Assembly: GCA_016617785.1 (NCBI GenBank)
Contig: JADILM010000004.1
Location: forward strand, 1,488,001-1,552,000
Direction of reading: 5' to 3'
DNA length: 64,000 nt
Source: Sporobolomyces roseus
Taxonomy: Eukaryota > Basidiomycota > Microbotryomycetes > Sporidiobolales > Sporidiobolaceae
Part shown: positions 39,107 to 50,526 of the stretch, piece by piece
Layout: every line of letters begins with the position of its first letter
Position numbering within the stretch: the first letter of the stretch is position 1
Translations under genes and position numbers: made by a program
The notes under the pieces: model-generated
Told to the model about the DNA's origin: nothing
Seen by the model: the letters and a program-made list of their open reading frames with translations, nothing else
Database searches by the model: none

Positions 39107-42100
39107 GTTATCATGCAACCATCTTTGCTTGAAGGGGCTCGCTGGCATGGCATATATATAGTGCAGGTCAAGCTTTGACGATGAAGGTCAAGATTCGCGA
39201 GATCCCGTTGCGTTTCCTCTCCTGATTCAATCAACAGTATCTGACGGTCTATTCAAGTAGATTGAGACATGCCTGCTGCTTGAGATTGAGGTTTGCGCAA
39301 GGTAGTGTACTCGCGATTCGCTCGTTCTGCTTTGATGATGCTCAACCCTTCACTCTCCACTTCCGCGGGCTAGTCCTCTTCGCTAGTCAATTACAAGGCT
39401 AATCAGTGCTGACTTGCTATTCAATCAATCACCTAAGCGACAACGTAAAGCCAAAGTCGGTCGCACCTTGCGAACTTTTCTTCTTCCCTCCCTTTTCTTC
39501 CTCTCTTCCTCTCTTCCCCTTCACTTCATTTTGTGAGTTTCCTCTTCGCTTCTTCTCGCTTCTACACCACCGTCTAAAGGACAGCATCAAGGCAAGGGGC
39601 AACAAGGAGAGCGAGCGAATCGTCTTCATTCTCAACTTGATTCTCCTAAACTTTCTCATACTAGCCCCTCAGCCCAAGTCGCTAGCTCACTATCAGCTCA
39701 GGAGCCCTTGGGTATACACCTGCTCGAAGCGATGCTACCAGGAATCGGCAAGGCTAGTTGAGAAGACAGAGGAAATCTCGTTGTCGAATCGACGAGGAGC
39801 AGACTCGGGGAAGGAGGGAGACTGCGAAGCGAAGGGGTTCAATCGAGAGCTATTGACTGCCATTCTACTTTGTCATTGTGCAGATTCGGAGCAAGAAGAC
39901 GTTTCGTCGACTCTTCGCAATCAACGTTGCGGTGATTCCCTTTATGCGCCTTTTTTCTCTACCTTCTCCGCTTCGCTTTTCTCGTTCATTGCACATACAA
40001 TCTTGAAACCCTACCATGCAATCAATCTCCGTCCTTCACTCTACAAAGCAGTGGAGAGCTTTTTCTTATCCGTCCACAGCTTTGACGGAAATCGTCTTCG
40101 TCAAAATCGACGGCGTATCGGCGCATGGACAAAGGCGCAAAGGCGCAAAAATAGCGTCTCTTATGCGCCTTTGCGCCGAAAAGGCGCACAAGAGGCAAAA
40201 CCGTATCTCTCGCTACACTTGCGCAATTCTGACAGTCGAGCGCTCTTTAGAGAGGTAGCGCAGTTCTTGATTCAAGTATGGTCACACAATCCCGAATTTA
40301 CGAAGTATCAATGCAACTTTTGTTTTTCGTCGTTTCCAACTGCTATGAACCTCTAAACTCAGTCGTTCCTGCGTCACCAGTACGTATAAAACGTCAGCAC
40401 TTGAACCAGATCAAACGATAAGGGCTCCATGGCGCGATGAGCGGAGCAGCAAGCCAGTTTATTTTGATCCCTCTTTCGCTAGCTCTGCTGTACTAGTAGG
40501 CCTCAATCAGGGGATTCTCTAGCCTTGGAGATCAGGAGCGGTCTGCAGACCCTGGAGATAGTCAAGCCGTCCCAGCTGGTCTTAGTGAACAGTGAGGTGA
40601 GAGCTATTTTGTCTCGATTCTGATTCGGCTTTTCCGGCTCAAGTTTGACTCTATAAGCCCCAATCTTGCTGCTTGATATGCTCAGTATAAGCTAAGTAAA
40701 GACATGGAGAGAGGAGAGAGACTTCAGGTGGAGGAAGACAGGAGAGCATGGTGTTTCTTCTTGCAACTCCTCTTTCCAACTGGATTCAGAGTATTCTGTA
40801 GCGGCTTCCACTCTTGTAGTGTAGTTCTGAGCTTGAGCAACCTTTAGATACCGGGTGAGAACACCTATCACTGCTTGTGAACTTTCTCAATAATCGGCTA
40901 TAGAAGCGGCGCCGATGCGCCGATGCGCCTTTTCTGGCGCAAAAGGCGCACAAGTTCCGATGCAAGTCAACGTGTAGGCGCATACTGGGAACCTTCTCAT
41001 CCTTTGCATGCGCCTTTTTCTCAAAGATAACCCCCACTATGCGCCTAACGTTGACACCGCTTTTGAGATATCGCTCACCAAGGCGCGATAAGCAAATCCG
41101 AGACCACAGTGTTGTAGCCAGACGTTGACATGGCAGTCCTACAACTCGAGAGGTTCAATTTTGTACCCAAATGAGTGAGGAAATCGACTTTGAATTTTCG
41201 AAAAAAAAGGCGCATAAGAGGCCTGACCGTCAACGTTGCACCGGAATCCTCGCTTTCGCAGGCCTCGATCGCGCGACCTCGCTTTGGCTCTCGGCTGCTC
41301 TAAAGCAACTAAATACCCTGCTACTGCCTCGAGAGCGCTGCTCGACGCGATCAATTCGTAGTCGTCCTTTCGAAACTTGGCTCCTATCGTCAACGATTAC
41401 AAGTCTAGCAGCGGTCTAACTCGATCTCGTTCCGCCGATAGCTTCATCGACTTGTCATCGTCTCGAATCAGGCTTCACCTTTAGTGCACCGAGGGCGCCA
41501 ACTTTGACCTTCGTCGAGATCTCTCGAAACCGCTCTTTCGCGGCGTCAACCCGCACTAGTGCGCTATTGCGACTGCGTGTCATTCTTCGAAAGGCCGCAG
41601 AGTCTCAACTATCGTCGTGCTCCGAACTCGATACGCTTAAGGAGGGAACAGATTGGCGCAATTTCGCAGTTTCAAGAAGGTTCGACTTCAACAGCGCTCT
41701 CAAGACGTTATCTCGAGCCGACGATTGCATAGTGACCAATCTTGAGCGCATTCGGACAGTGACCGCGAACTTTCGAGCTTAGCAAGGACCCTCGTGAATT
41801 TGGTCCGCTCTGCTTCACAGTTTATGGGGACACTGAGGCGTGAAGTAAGTCGCTTCCTCAATTACTGACGATCAGGAGGAGCACCTTGTAAGCAGGGATG
41901 TCGAGATCCCCATTAGAGCAGACCTGTCAGAACGAGAGAAGTGATTCACCCAGTCCCGCCCTCTGTTGCCCACTTCTGCTCCTTTTTCGCTCAAAGTATG
42001 TTCCAGCCATTCGCTCAAACAACTTCCTGGAACAGACGACTTATGAAGATGTCGGTCGCTCGACGCGAGAAGGGAGCTTTGCGAGCGTCAACTTTTCCGA

Positions 42101-42158
42101 GCTCGATTGCGAGATTATCTGAGATACTAACATGTGCACCAGAAGAGTGATTGATTGT
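39107..42158. other. Gene-poor stretch, 3.05 kb
   Basis: No recognisable protein or RNA gene between tRNA-Gln and duplication copy 2. It contains the GGCGCA word cluster (separate entry), a 316-codon plus-strand open frame at 39406-40356 that has no ATG except near its end, and pyrimidine-rich tracts (39478-39560). No transposase, reverse transcriptase, long terminal repeat or target-site duplication was recognised. Confidence 0.5.
39944..41222. repeat. Cluster of GGCGCA/TGCGCC words, direct and inverted
   Basis: Within 1.3 kb the hexamers GGCGCA and TGCGCC recur far more densely than elsewhere in the window. The densest patch is 40115-40196, with TCGGCGCATGG, AAAGGCGCAAAGGCGCAAAA, then TTATGCGCCTTTGCGCC and AAAAGGCGCACAAGAGGC. 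A tandem GCGCCGATGCGCCGATGCGCC type array lies at 40909-40929, followed by TGGCGCAAAAGGCGCACAAG. Others are at 40977, 41009, 41040 and 41207. The 16-mer AAGGCGCACAAGAGGC (40181) recurs as AAGGCGCATAAGAGGC (41207). CAACGTTG-type words accompany several of them (39921, 40967, 41047, 41230). Confidence 0.75.
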
Positions 42159-42574
42159 CTCCTCCCGTACCACGTCGACTGTAGTCGTGGCAAGCAAGCG
42201 CAATCTGAGAGAAGAGGTCAAAGCCCTGTGGATTCCACAAAGCTCTCATTTCCTTGACACACGAGCAGCATTTCATCCGACAAGGCGTCTCATATCGAGT
42301 TTGCTGGACCTTGAGAATGGCCTAACACACAGTGAGATCTTGTTTAGAGCGGGAAATCACTATCATCATGTCAAGTTTGCGCTAGTGCTTTGTATATGTT
42401 ATTTTTGCCGCGTAATGTATGGATCGCCCGGTTAGCTCAGTCGGTAGAGCACCAGACTCTTAATCTGGTGGTCGTGGGTTCGAGCCCCACATTGGGCGCC
42501 ATTCTTTTTCGCGTCGTCAATGTCTGCAGATCACTCGCAGCAAGCTTTAGCTTTTCCCCTCTCCTTTTGTTGAC
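42159..42574. repeat. Duplicated segment, copy 2 (contains tRNA-Lys)
   Basis: Direct-orientation partner of 33218-33633. The block includes about 267 bases before the tRNA, the tRNA itself, and 76 bases after it. After base 42574 the two copies diverge abruptly, then share short words again (CTTTGTGCGACTC / CTTTGTCCGACTC, GAAGGAGGGTGT). The open frame shared by both blocks (83 codons) overlaps the tRNA and is not treated as a gene. Confidence 0.93.
42426..42498 (+). tRNA. tRNA-Lys (anticodon CTT), copy 2
   Basis: Base-for-base identical to the tRNA at 33485-33557, with the same cloverleaf, the same CTT anticodon and the same downstream T5 terminator. It sits about 300 bases past the end of the MFS gene on the opposite strand. 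Confidence 0.97.
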
Positions 42575-42805
42575 GATAGTCGGTGAAAGCCATCCCCGTA
42601 GCTCGTCTTTGTGCGACTCAAGCGAAGGAGGGTGTGCCTCTAGCTCAGAAGTGAGCATTGCGACAGGTTCTCGAGAGCTTCCGCTCGTTCTCATCACCTC
42701 AGCGATCGGAAGCTGGTCACGATAGATAGTCAGATCAACGACAGGTGCAATGCGATGTGACAGGTATATGATATGCAACAACAGATATATGATATAAAAA
42801 CGATA

Positions 42806-45120
42806 CTAGATCCTCCGACTTTCCTTCTCTGCGACTTTCGCCGCTTTCTTCTCTTCATCGTGATCCTTCCGTATTTGCACTCGATCCGCTCGCTCATGGC
42901 GCCATCGCATCCCGTTCTTGACCTCGAACCAAACGAGAGGAAGGAAACAGCAGTTAAGGAGACAAAGGAATGTAAAAGCCCAACCTGTAGCCAAAACGAG
43001 GGTCAATTCGGATTCTTTCACGAGGAGTGGAGACAACGCTTACCGACACCCATCGTGTTGATCAAAGGATCGATGAAAGCGGTTGTTCCGGCTCCGGCTA
43101 AGCATCGATAGAGATTGTTCGCAGCGGTCGCCGAAGCTCCTTGACCAGGGTACAGGTCGACCATCAGCGTGGAAGACATGTTGAACATGCTCGTCACAGT
43201 CAATCCGACTGTATGACGAGACTGATCATTAGCTCAGGCCATGAAGAGCTGAGAAAGAGGCGCAGACTTACTGAAGAACTGCATGATCAGTGGTGCTGAG
43301 AGATGGATTGAGTAGTTTACGAGCCAACCGTAAGCAATATTTGTGCACCTGAGGAACGGACAGCGATAGTCAGCACAAGGCGAGTCTCGAGTTAAATGAA
43401 AAGGGAGGAAGACGAACATCAAGGCTGCGAAATAGTAAGCTGTGTTTCGGGAAACAGCAGGTCAGCACACGCCACTACAGCCGATAGAGAGAAATGGAGC
43501 TCACGAAGGGATCTAAATCGAGCTTGTTCGATCGGAAAAGACGAAAGATCGTTCAAATCCTTCTTCTTTCCCTCCACCATCGTATCAATCGTGTCTTCCG
43601 CCATTGCCTCTTTCTTCTTCTCTTCCATTCTTCGCTCGACATACTTGTAATCCGCCGTCATTCTCGGTCCATTCACAAAAGTCGCCATCAAACAACCAAC
43701 TCCATTCGCGATGTAACACAGTCCCAACTCTGACTCGTTCAACCCATAAACCGCTTTGAAGACAGTACCGGTCGAAGCGGTTGTCGCGTAGAAGAGGGAA
43801 TAGGTAGCCGAGTTGAAAGTGAGGATAGCGAGTACGTCCTTTTCTCGAAACATTTTGAGCGGTGCGAAGGGTTTGACATCTTTCCATGTCTTCTTTGGAG
43901 GCTTGTCGGCAGATACGATCGAGATCTCGTCGTCGTTGAAAGAGGAGCGAGATCGACGTCGTTCTTGCCAGATTGAGAGGAGGGAGAGATTGATCCCTCG
44001 AGCTGGGATTGATCCGTTGCCGACGATCGAGCGGAGGGTTTCGGGAAGGAAGAGGATGATAGCGATGAGGATGACGGCTCCTAGAGCGAAGAGGAACCAG
44101 AACAGAGACCTAAAGAACCCGCAGAGGTCAGAACGTGGATAGGCAAAGAGAGGGAGCTCGAACTCACTGCCAACCGAAAGCATCTGCGAGTAGACCTCCT
44201 ACGACGGGTCCTATAGCTGGACCCAACATCGGTCCGAGTCCGAAGACAGACATGAAGAGGCCTCGTTCTGAGGGAGGAGCGATATCTCCAATCGAGCCAC
44301 TTCCGATTGCGATGACACTCGCAGATCCGCAAGCTTGAAGGATTCGGAAACCGAGTAGCTCGCCATACGAATGTGTGTTGGCGAGTCCAGCGCAAGCACC
44401 GAGGTAGCTAAAATACGGGGGAGAGGAATGAGCTTTCGTTTCGAAGTTGCGATGAGAACGACGGAACTCACATGAAGAAGGTAAAGATATAGACAGGTCT
44501 TCGACCGAGAACATCACAGATGGCACCAAAGAAAGAAGGGGAGACTCCTTGAGCGATCATGTAAACCGTCACGGAAAGATTGATCTGTCGAGACAATGAG
44601 ATGTTAGCGGCATCGCGGTGAATGGGCGAGGACCACGCTACTCACAGCTTGCGTCGACGATCTAAGATCTTCTGCGATCGCCGGGATGACAGGGAAATAG
44701 ATATTTGCTGTGAGAGGACTATCGGACGAAGTCGAAAGGCGAAAATTGCAAAGTAGTCAGCTTCAAAACGCCCTTGTTCAAATCCAGCATCAAGACTCAC
44801 GACATCATTCCAGCTGCAGCTACGAGTAGAACGATGAACCATCGCACTTGCTTTGAATGGATTGTGTAAGGCGGAGTTACACCCGAATCCTTCGTTTGTC
44901 TCCTATCCGGTTTCCCTACTTCTGTCTTGCCGTTCTCCTTTATCCTAGACTCCTTCGGGTCGATTGAGGAGCGCGCTGAGCTACTCGGCGGGTCTTGTAG
45001 GGTGTCGGAAGGTTGATCGGACGAGAGGCGGTGAGGGGGAGCGGGAACGAGGGGAGGAAGATCTGCTGGACTCGTCCCTAGTATCGGCGGTCTGTCATTC
45101 GCTGATCGGTTTGGTGGCAT
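42806..45120 (-). CDS. Major facilitator superfamily drug:H+ antiporter (DHA1-like, 12 TM)
   Basis: The N-terminus of about 95 residues is hydrophilic and Ser/Pro-rich ([20 protein letters not shown]). TM1 is [14 protein letters not shown], continuing [20 protein letters not shown] and [20 protein letters not shown]. The MFS loop signature [17 protein letters not shown] follows, then [33 protein letters not shown] and the motif C-like [20 protein letters not shown] typical of DHA1 antiporters. After [20 protein letters not shown] comes a central loop with Ser/Lys-rich sequence, then the second six-helix half ([35 protein letters not shown]) and [38 protein letters not shown], ending KESRRI and TAG at 42806-42808. 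It resembles Qdr/Dtr1-type exporters; substrate is unknown. Confidence 0.92.
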
Positions 45121-45456
45121 TTGTAAAGTCGTATGAAATGGAGGAGTAGAAGGGGGGGGGGGAGTTCTTCCGACTTCGGCACAGTTTTGAACTATTTTTG
45201 TTCGATTTTACTTTGACTCCCGACAGAGCGTGAGCTGCAGTACTGTAGTACTATGCTCGAGTAACGCATCTACGAGATCGTCGTCCGAGAACTTCTAGAA
45301 ATTCATCGACTTGTCGCTCGACTTTTTTGAACTTTTTTTCACGCTGCTTCCCCTCACCTTCACCCAACCTGTACTCCACTCGACAGCCTCCTTAAGGTTT
45401 CTTTTAGGCTGCTCGACTCTCCTACAACCTCTAGAAACCTCGACAACGAACTCGCC
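45121..45456. promoter_or_regulatory. Divergent intergenic region, 336 bases, with G11 run
   Basis: Promoter region shared by the MFS transporter (minus) and the SLC35F-type transporter (plus). A run of eleven Gs lies at 45152-45162, 32 bases upstream of the MFS start. Pyrimidine-rich and CTCGAC-rich sequence precedes the plus-strand ATG. Confidence 0.5.
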
Positions 45457-47769
45457 ATGTCTGCTCAAGAAATTATGCCAGCTCTCCCAGTTCGAACTCT
45501 CTCAGACGCCTCGGTTGACGACGACGTCAAGCGTGTCACTTCATCTCAAGAGGATACCAAGTCACTCACAGAGGAGGAGCATGAAGAGCCAGTAGTAGGC
45601 AAGAAGGCAACTCCGAAAGTAATGGATGTATTCTTGGGAAGGGACAGAACTACTCTGAGGGAAGATCCTATTGTCTGGAACAAGGGATTAGGTACCTTCA
45701 CGCATACTTTGGGCAAGAGGTTGAAGAATATCTTTACTATGCGTTTCCTGTGAGTTTTCAATTTTCATTTCGCAACTTCCGATTTACCTCGACCTGTTCC
45801 TCTTCCCAATCCGCCTATCTCCTTCCCCTTCCTTCCCCTCATATACTACACTTCCGCCCAGGAGCAAAGTCACTGCCCAAAAAGAATGTATGAGCTGACT
45901 CTGTTCTCGCCTGATTCCGTACAGGTTCTGTTTATTGGCCGGTCAAGCGCTTTCGCTTTGTATCACTGCTACTAGTACTCTCACGACAGAGCTAGGTATG
46001 CACGGATGGGCTATGCCTACTTTCCAATCATTCTTTGTCGTGAGTCTTGCCTCCAATTCCTCATTTCGCATTTCAGCTGTTTCGACGCTGAAATCCTCCT
46101 TCTTCTTCCGCACTTTGCAGTACTTCTTCCTCAACCTGTTCTATACTTCTTACACCGTCTACCGCTACGGATTCAAGGCTTGGGGAAAGATGGTCATGAC
46201 TGATGGGTGGAAATACTTCTTCCTCGCGGCAGTCGATGTAGAGGTAAGTCAGAGCGCTCATCTATCGTTACAAGTAGGTATTCACTGATAAACGTACGTT
46301 CTCCGACTCACAGGCCAACTTCTTGGTTGTCAAGGTATGTAGAGTCTTCTCCATCGGAATTGTTGGCAGAATCTGACAAGAATCCTTCTATCACAGGCTT
46401 ATGGATACACTTCTCTCTTGTCTTGCATGCTTCTTGATGCATGGGCAACTCCCGTACGTTTCCCTTCGCTACATCAAGACGGACAGACGACTCACTAATC
46501 CAACTTCACCCCTTCTCTAGGCTTGCATGATCTTTGCATTCTTCCTCGTCAAGGCCCGATACCACTGGACTCAAGTACTCGGCGTATTGATCTGTATCGG
46601 AGGTCTTGGACTTGTGAGTCGAAATTCTGAAGCACGAGAAGGCCTTTCCGAACTGATCCGTTTCTCCGTGTTTTTCTCTTACAGCTCGTTGCAAGTGATT
46701 TCATCACCGATAAAGACTAGTGAGCCTCCTCTTCTTCTCCTTTATATAAGCGTCGCAATGTCTAACAGCTTTGACTTGCTCTCGCAGCCCTGCCTCGTCC
46801 CGAGTCAAGGGAGATATCTTCATGGTTCGTCTTCCCCTCGCTTACTATCGCTCTCTCTCGACCTAATGTAAAAACGGAATAGATCATTGGAGCCACTGGA
46901 TACGGTCTTTCGAACGCTCTCGAGGAATTCTTTGTTCGTCAAAGGCCTCTTTACGAAATTGTTGGACAGGTAAGCCGTTCAACTCCCTTCTAGTTTCCCT
47001 AATGTAATGTACTGTACTGATACGCCTTGCTGTCCTCTGCGTCGATAGATGGGTTTCTGGGGCATGTTCGTGAGTTTCGAAATTCCCTTTTCTCCGATTC
47101 CTCCTCTTTTCCCACAACTTCGCCCCCTTGCCTCTCGTCGTCCTTTCGATATCATTCCAGATTATCTCCCTATCTGAGGCTGTGTCGTGAGGTTCCGATG
47201 ACTGACAATTCTCCGGTCTTCCTGTTTCGCAGATCAACGGAATTCAAGGAGCTGCTCTCGAACACAAACTCTTCCACACTGTAGAATGGAACAGTACGAC
47301 CATTCTTTGCCTTTTCGGATACGTTTGCGCGATGCTCTTCCTGTACTCTTTGGCACCGATCCTGTTCAGGTTATCGTCTTCTCCTTTCTACAATCTTTGT
47401 GAGTCCAAACTTCCTCGTTGCTCATCTCTGTTCGGCGACTGACCTAGTGATACGGTGTACCTACAGCTATCCTCACCTCCGACTTCTTTGGTCTTCTCAT
47501 CGGTCTGAAGGTGTTCGGCTACAAGCCTTTCTGGCTTTACGTGAGTCTTCTCTCTCGTGTCTCGTCGGAACCCACGCGCTGCACATGCTGACTTATGGCT
47601 CTCTCTCTTTGATCAGTTCGTCGCATTCCCCATCGTTCTCGTCGGTCTCGTCGTATACTTCTGTGCCGCTCGACCCGAATCTCTCGAAATCAATGTCGTC
47701 GCTCGAGGCAAACAAGCTGCGAAGGAGGCCAAGAACGGAAAGAAGGTCATTGGCGAGAACAATGCTTAG
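45457..47769 (+). CDS. Solute carrier family 35 member F1/F2-like transporter
   Basis: Drug/metabolite-transporter fold protein of the SLC35F (DUF914) group. The N-terminus of about 95 residues is acidic and cytosolic (MSAQEIMPALPVRTLSDASV), then ten spans: FCLLAGQALSLCITATST, FQSFFVYFFLNLFYTSYTVY, KYFFLAAVDVEANFLVVKAY, YTSLLSCMLLDAWATPACMI, QVLGVLICIGGLGLLVASDF, GDIFMIIGATGYGLSNALEE, IVGQMGFWGMFINGIQGAA, TILCLFGYVCAMLFLYSLAP, LTSDFFGLLIGLKVFGYKP and FVAFPIVLVGLVVYFCA. The second domain shows VDVEANFLVVKAYGYTS and the tail is Lys-rich (KEAKNGKKVIGENNA). There are about ten small exons. The transported substrate of fungal SLC35F proteins is not established. Confidence 0.92.
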
Positions 47770-48248
47770 GGTATAACCACGCGGCTAGGCCAAGGGGGAT
47801 AGAGGGCTTACTTTACTTTACTTAATTTTCAGTTTCCTTTTGGGTTTTCGGGGTTCAAGGGATTTAGCAAGCGGGTTCTCATATCTGTATTCGGATTATG
47901 TAGCATTCCCTCTTTGTTCGCCAATAGATTGTGTACGGCGCTTCAGCACTTTCGATCTTGCGAGATTTCCTGCGGAGGAAATCTGAGAGGAGAGAGAAAA
48001 AAGTTGAAACCGCTTCCTTCCTTCAACCAACAGCTTAATCTACTACCAGCTCTCTCGCAACAGCTCAAAGCCAACACTCAACCTCACATCAATCTCAGCC
48101 TAGCCGTTTACAGCTCAAGCAACCCAGAAAAAAGTTCACCTTGATCTTGAAAAACCTTTCCTCCGCCTCACCACTCTCCAGACTACCTAGAAGATACTCA
48201 AAGCCCCTTCTATAACCCCTACATCTTCTAACGACCCTCTAACGCACC
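47770..48248. other. Intergenic, 479 bases
   Basis: 3' UTR of the SLC35F-like gene and promoter/5' UTR of the eIF4E-family gene, both plus strand. The last 200 bases are C/A-rich without G runs (CAACC, CTCAAC), which is typical of a fungal 5' UTR. No RNA gene was recognised. Confidence 0.5.
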
Positions 48249-49759
48249 ATGTCGAGCCGACCTTCACTTCAATCGAATTCTTCTCGTCGAGGTGGATTCC
48301 AAACTCGTGGTTCATCGACTGTAGCTGCTTCAGCTCCTAGACAGAACGGCGAACGAAACGTCAGCAACGGATCTTTGAAGAAATCAGGGGGACCCTCACT
48401 TTCACTTGCACTCAACTCTCCTCCTCTCGATGGATCTCAATCTACTCGAGATATCCACCCTTTGAAGTACACTTGGGACGTATTCTTCTCACACAGGAGT
48501 GGAAGTCAGAAGAATAACAAGAAGGAAGAGGCGAAAGCGAATGGAACTGGAGGTGGTGTTCAAAAGGAAGAATGGGAAGAAGGTGTAGTCAAACTAGGTG
48601 GATTCTCCAGCGTGAGTCTCCTTATCGCTCTCAGCAGCGTTCCACTTCAGCTCAACGACTTGAATTTGAATTCACAGATCGAATCCCTTCATCCTTTCCT
48701 CGCGCATCTCGTCCCTCCTTCCGCTCTCCCTTCTTCCCTTCACTCCTCCTTTGCCATCTTCAACCCTGATTCCACCGACTCTGCTCCTCATCCTATCAAC
48801 GTCATCTGCGACTACAATATCTTCCGCTCTTCGATCGCTCCCGCTTGGGAAGATTCTGCGAACGTAGGAGGAGGACGCTGGGTTCTACGATTACGAAAGG
48901 GAGTTGCCGATCGAGTGTGGGAGGAAGTCGTGTATGCCCTTGTTGGAGAGCGAATTGGGGGAGAAGAGAACGAAAGGGTTGGAGAGAAGATCAACGGAAT
49001 CGTGTTGAGTGTCAGGAAAGACGAGGATATCTTGAGTTTGTGGGTTGCGCCGAGTAACAGAACTGAACGAGATATCATCCGGTACGTTCTCGCTTCCTCG
49101 TCTCGTCAGGTTGAAGTCACGCAGAACTGATCTTTTCGCGCTTCTCCAGTGACTCGCTTCGATCGGTTCTTTCCCCTCTCCTCACCTCTACTTCTGCTTC
49201 GAATCTTCAGCTCGACTACAAGCCTCACCCAGTAGTAGGATCCGGGCACACCTCGGGAGATCCTCAATCTCAACGTCACATGTCCGGAACCAACGCATCT
49301 CGTCTCCTCGACCTCTCGAACCCTGCCAACTCGAATCACTCCCACGACAACAACGGAACTCCCTCCTCCCGCCACCGTAACCACTCTTCGAACCGTCACT
49401 ATCCCAACGACCTCGACTCTGACGTTCCCTTGACCGGTTCCCGAAGAAACTTTGACCGATCAACTCCTCATGGATCTCGAGATTCGACTCCGATCGGATC
49501 TGGACGAACTTCAGGATTCTCTTCTTACGTTTCGAGAAACTCCGAATCAGTCGACCGACGTTCCGGTATCGATTCTCCCATCTTCAATCGATCGAGAGAG
49601 TCGAGTCCTGCACCAGGAGGAGTCGGGGTTATCGGAGGTGGATTGTTCGGAAGGACTAGGAGTCAGAGGGGAGAGATCAGGAGATCGGGAGCGACTGGTG
49701 AGGAGGGCGAACAGCGGGAACCTTCGAGAAGTTCAGCTACTAGTTGGGGACGAGCGTAG
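48249..49759 (+). CDS. eIF4E-family cap-binding protein with long Ser/Arg-rich C-terminus
   Basis: Three exons (introns begin at 48613 and 49082). Residues 1-70 are Ser/Arg/Gly-rich. The eIF4E fold follows: HPLKYTWDVFFSHRSG, an extended Lys/Gly insert, EEWEEGVVKLGGFSS|IESLHPFLAHLVP, then PAWEDSANVGGGRWVLRLRK, VWEEVVYALVGERIG and INGIVLSVRKDEDILSLWVA. The two cap-stacking tryptophans (EEWEE and AWEDS) and GGRW are present. In place of the dorsal tryptophan that binds eIF4G and 4E-BPs (VEDFW in canonical eIF4E) the protein has IESLH. The last about 200 residues are low-complexity Ser/Asn/Arg/Gly. It is closer to a divergent eIF4E/4EHP paralogue than to the general factor; a role as translational repressor or specialised cap-binding protein is inference. 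Confidence 0.9.
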
Positions 49760-50526
49760 GCCAATCTTGAGTAGCATATCGCATAGCTTGATCGACCTGG
49801 GGGAATCACACCGTTGATTCCGCGTCACACTAGATCATCAGGAGAGGCAAGGCGAGACTCGACGCGAGCGTTTGGAACAGTCTTTTCCGCGAGCACGAAG
49901 CTCGAATCGTTGCACTGCTACTTTAGCAGCGATGGGTTGCGCTCCTCGTCTCCTTCTTATGATCGTCTCAAATCATCAACAGTTGAGACCGCAGGCGAGT
50001 TAGCGGCGTTAGAAGAAGAGTGCGCTTTGGAGTGGAAAGTCCGGATATAGACCTGTGCTTGACCATCTCGCAGGTACAGCTCATTCTGGCGTTTCATCTC
50101 GCAGCATCCGATAGAACACACTAAGACGACTTTGTGGAGCTCGGAAACATTGGCGATACAGCAGTAGTATTTCGAAAAGTCAACCTCGCAAGATTCAAAT
50201 TGCCTTTATGCTCTGCTTGTGATCAGCTAGACTGTATGTATCGTTCCCACTTGACGCTCGATGATTTCGTTTTCATCCTGAGCTCAATCGTGTGCAAAAT
50301 GAACCATGTCAACGAATGGAAGACTGTCGAAAATGACGGCCTCGCGGGATAGTGGGCTCTTTCTCTCGTCTTGCTTCACTCTGACATTGTGGAAAGGCAA
50401 CAAGAACGAGACCTGTCCAAAACAGAGGGCTACGGATAGGTTCAACAGTGTTGGAAAGTTTACAATGGTATATATACGTTCAGCTGGGCGGCTGCTTCCA
50501 TCGAATCTCCTCTTTTCAGTGAGCAA
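49760..50526. other. Intergenic, 767 bases
   Basis: It lies between the eIF4E-family gene and tRNA-Pro. Short open frames occur but none has family resemblance or a convincing start. A TATATATA-like element (TGGTATATATACG, 50466-50478) lies about 50-60 bases upstream of the tRNA, where fungal Pol III genes often have AT-rich elements. Confidence 0.45.

Noticed and set aside
40115..40196. CRISPR-like array of GGCGCA units
   Set aside because: Spacing is irregular, units are too short and orientations are mixed; the genome is eukaryotic.
39107..42158. Possible LTR retrotransposon or DNA transposon in the gene-poor stretch
   Set aside because: No reverse transcriptase, integrase, transposase, paired long terminal repeats or target-site duplication could be seen. 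Only short repeated words are present.
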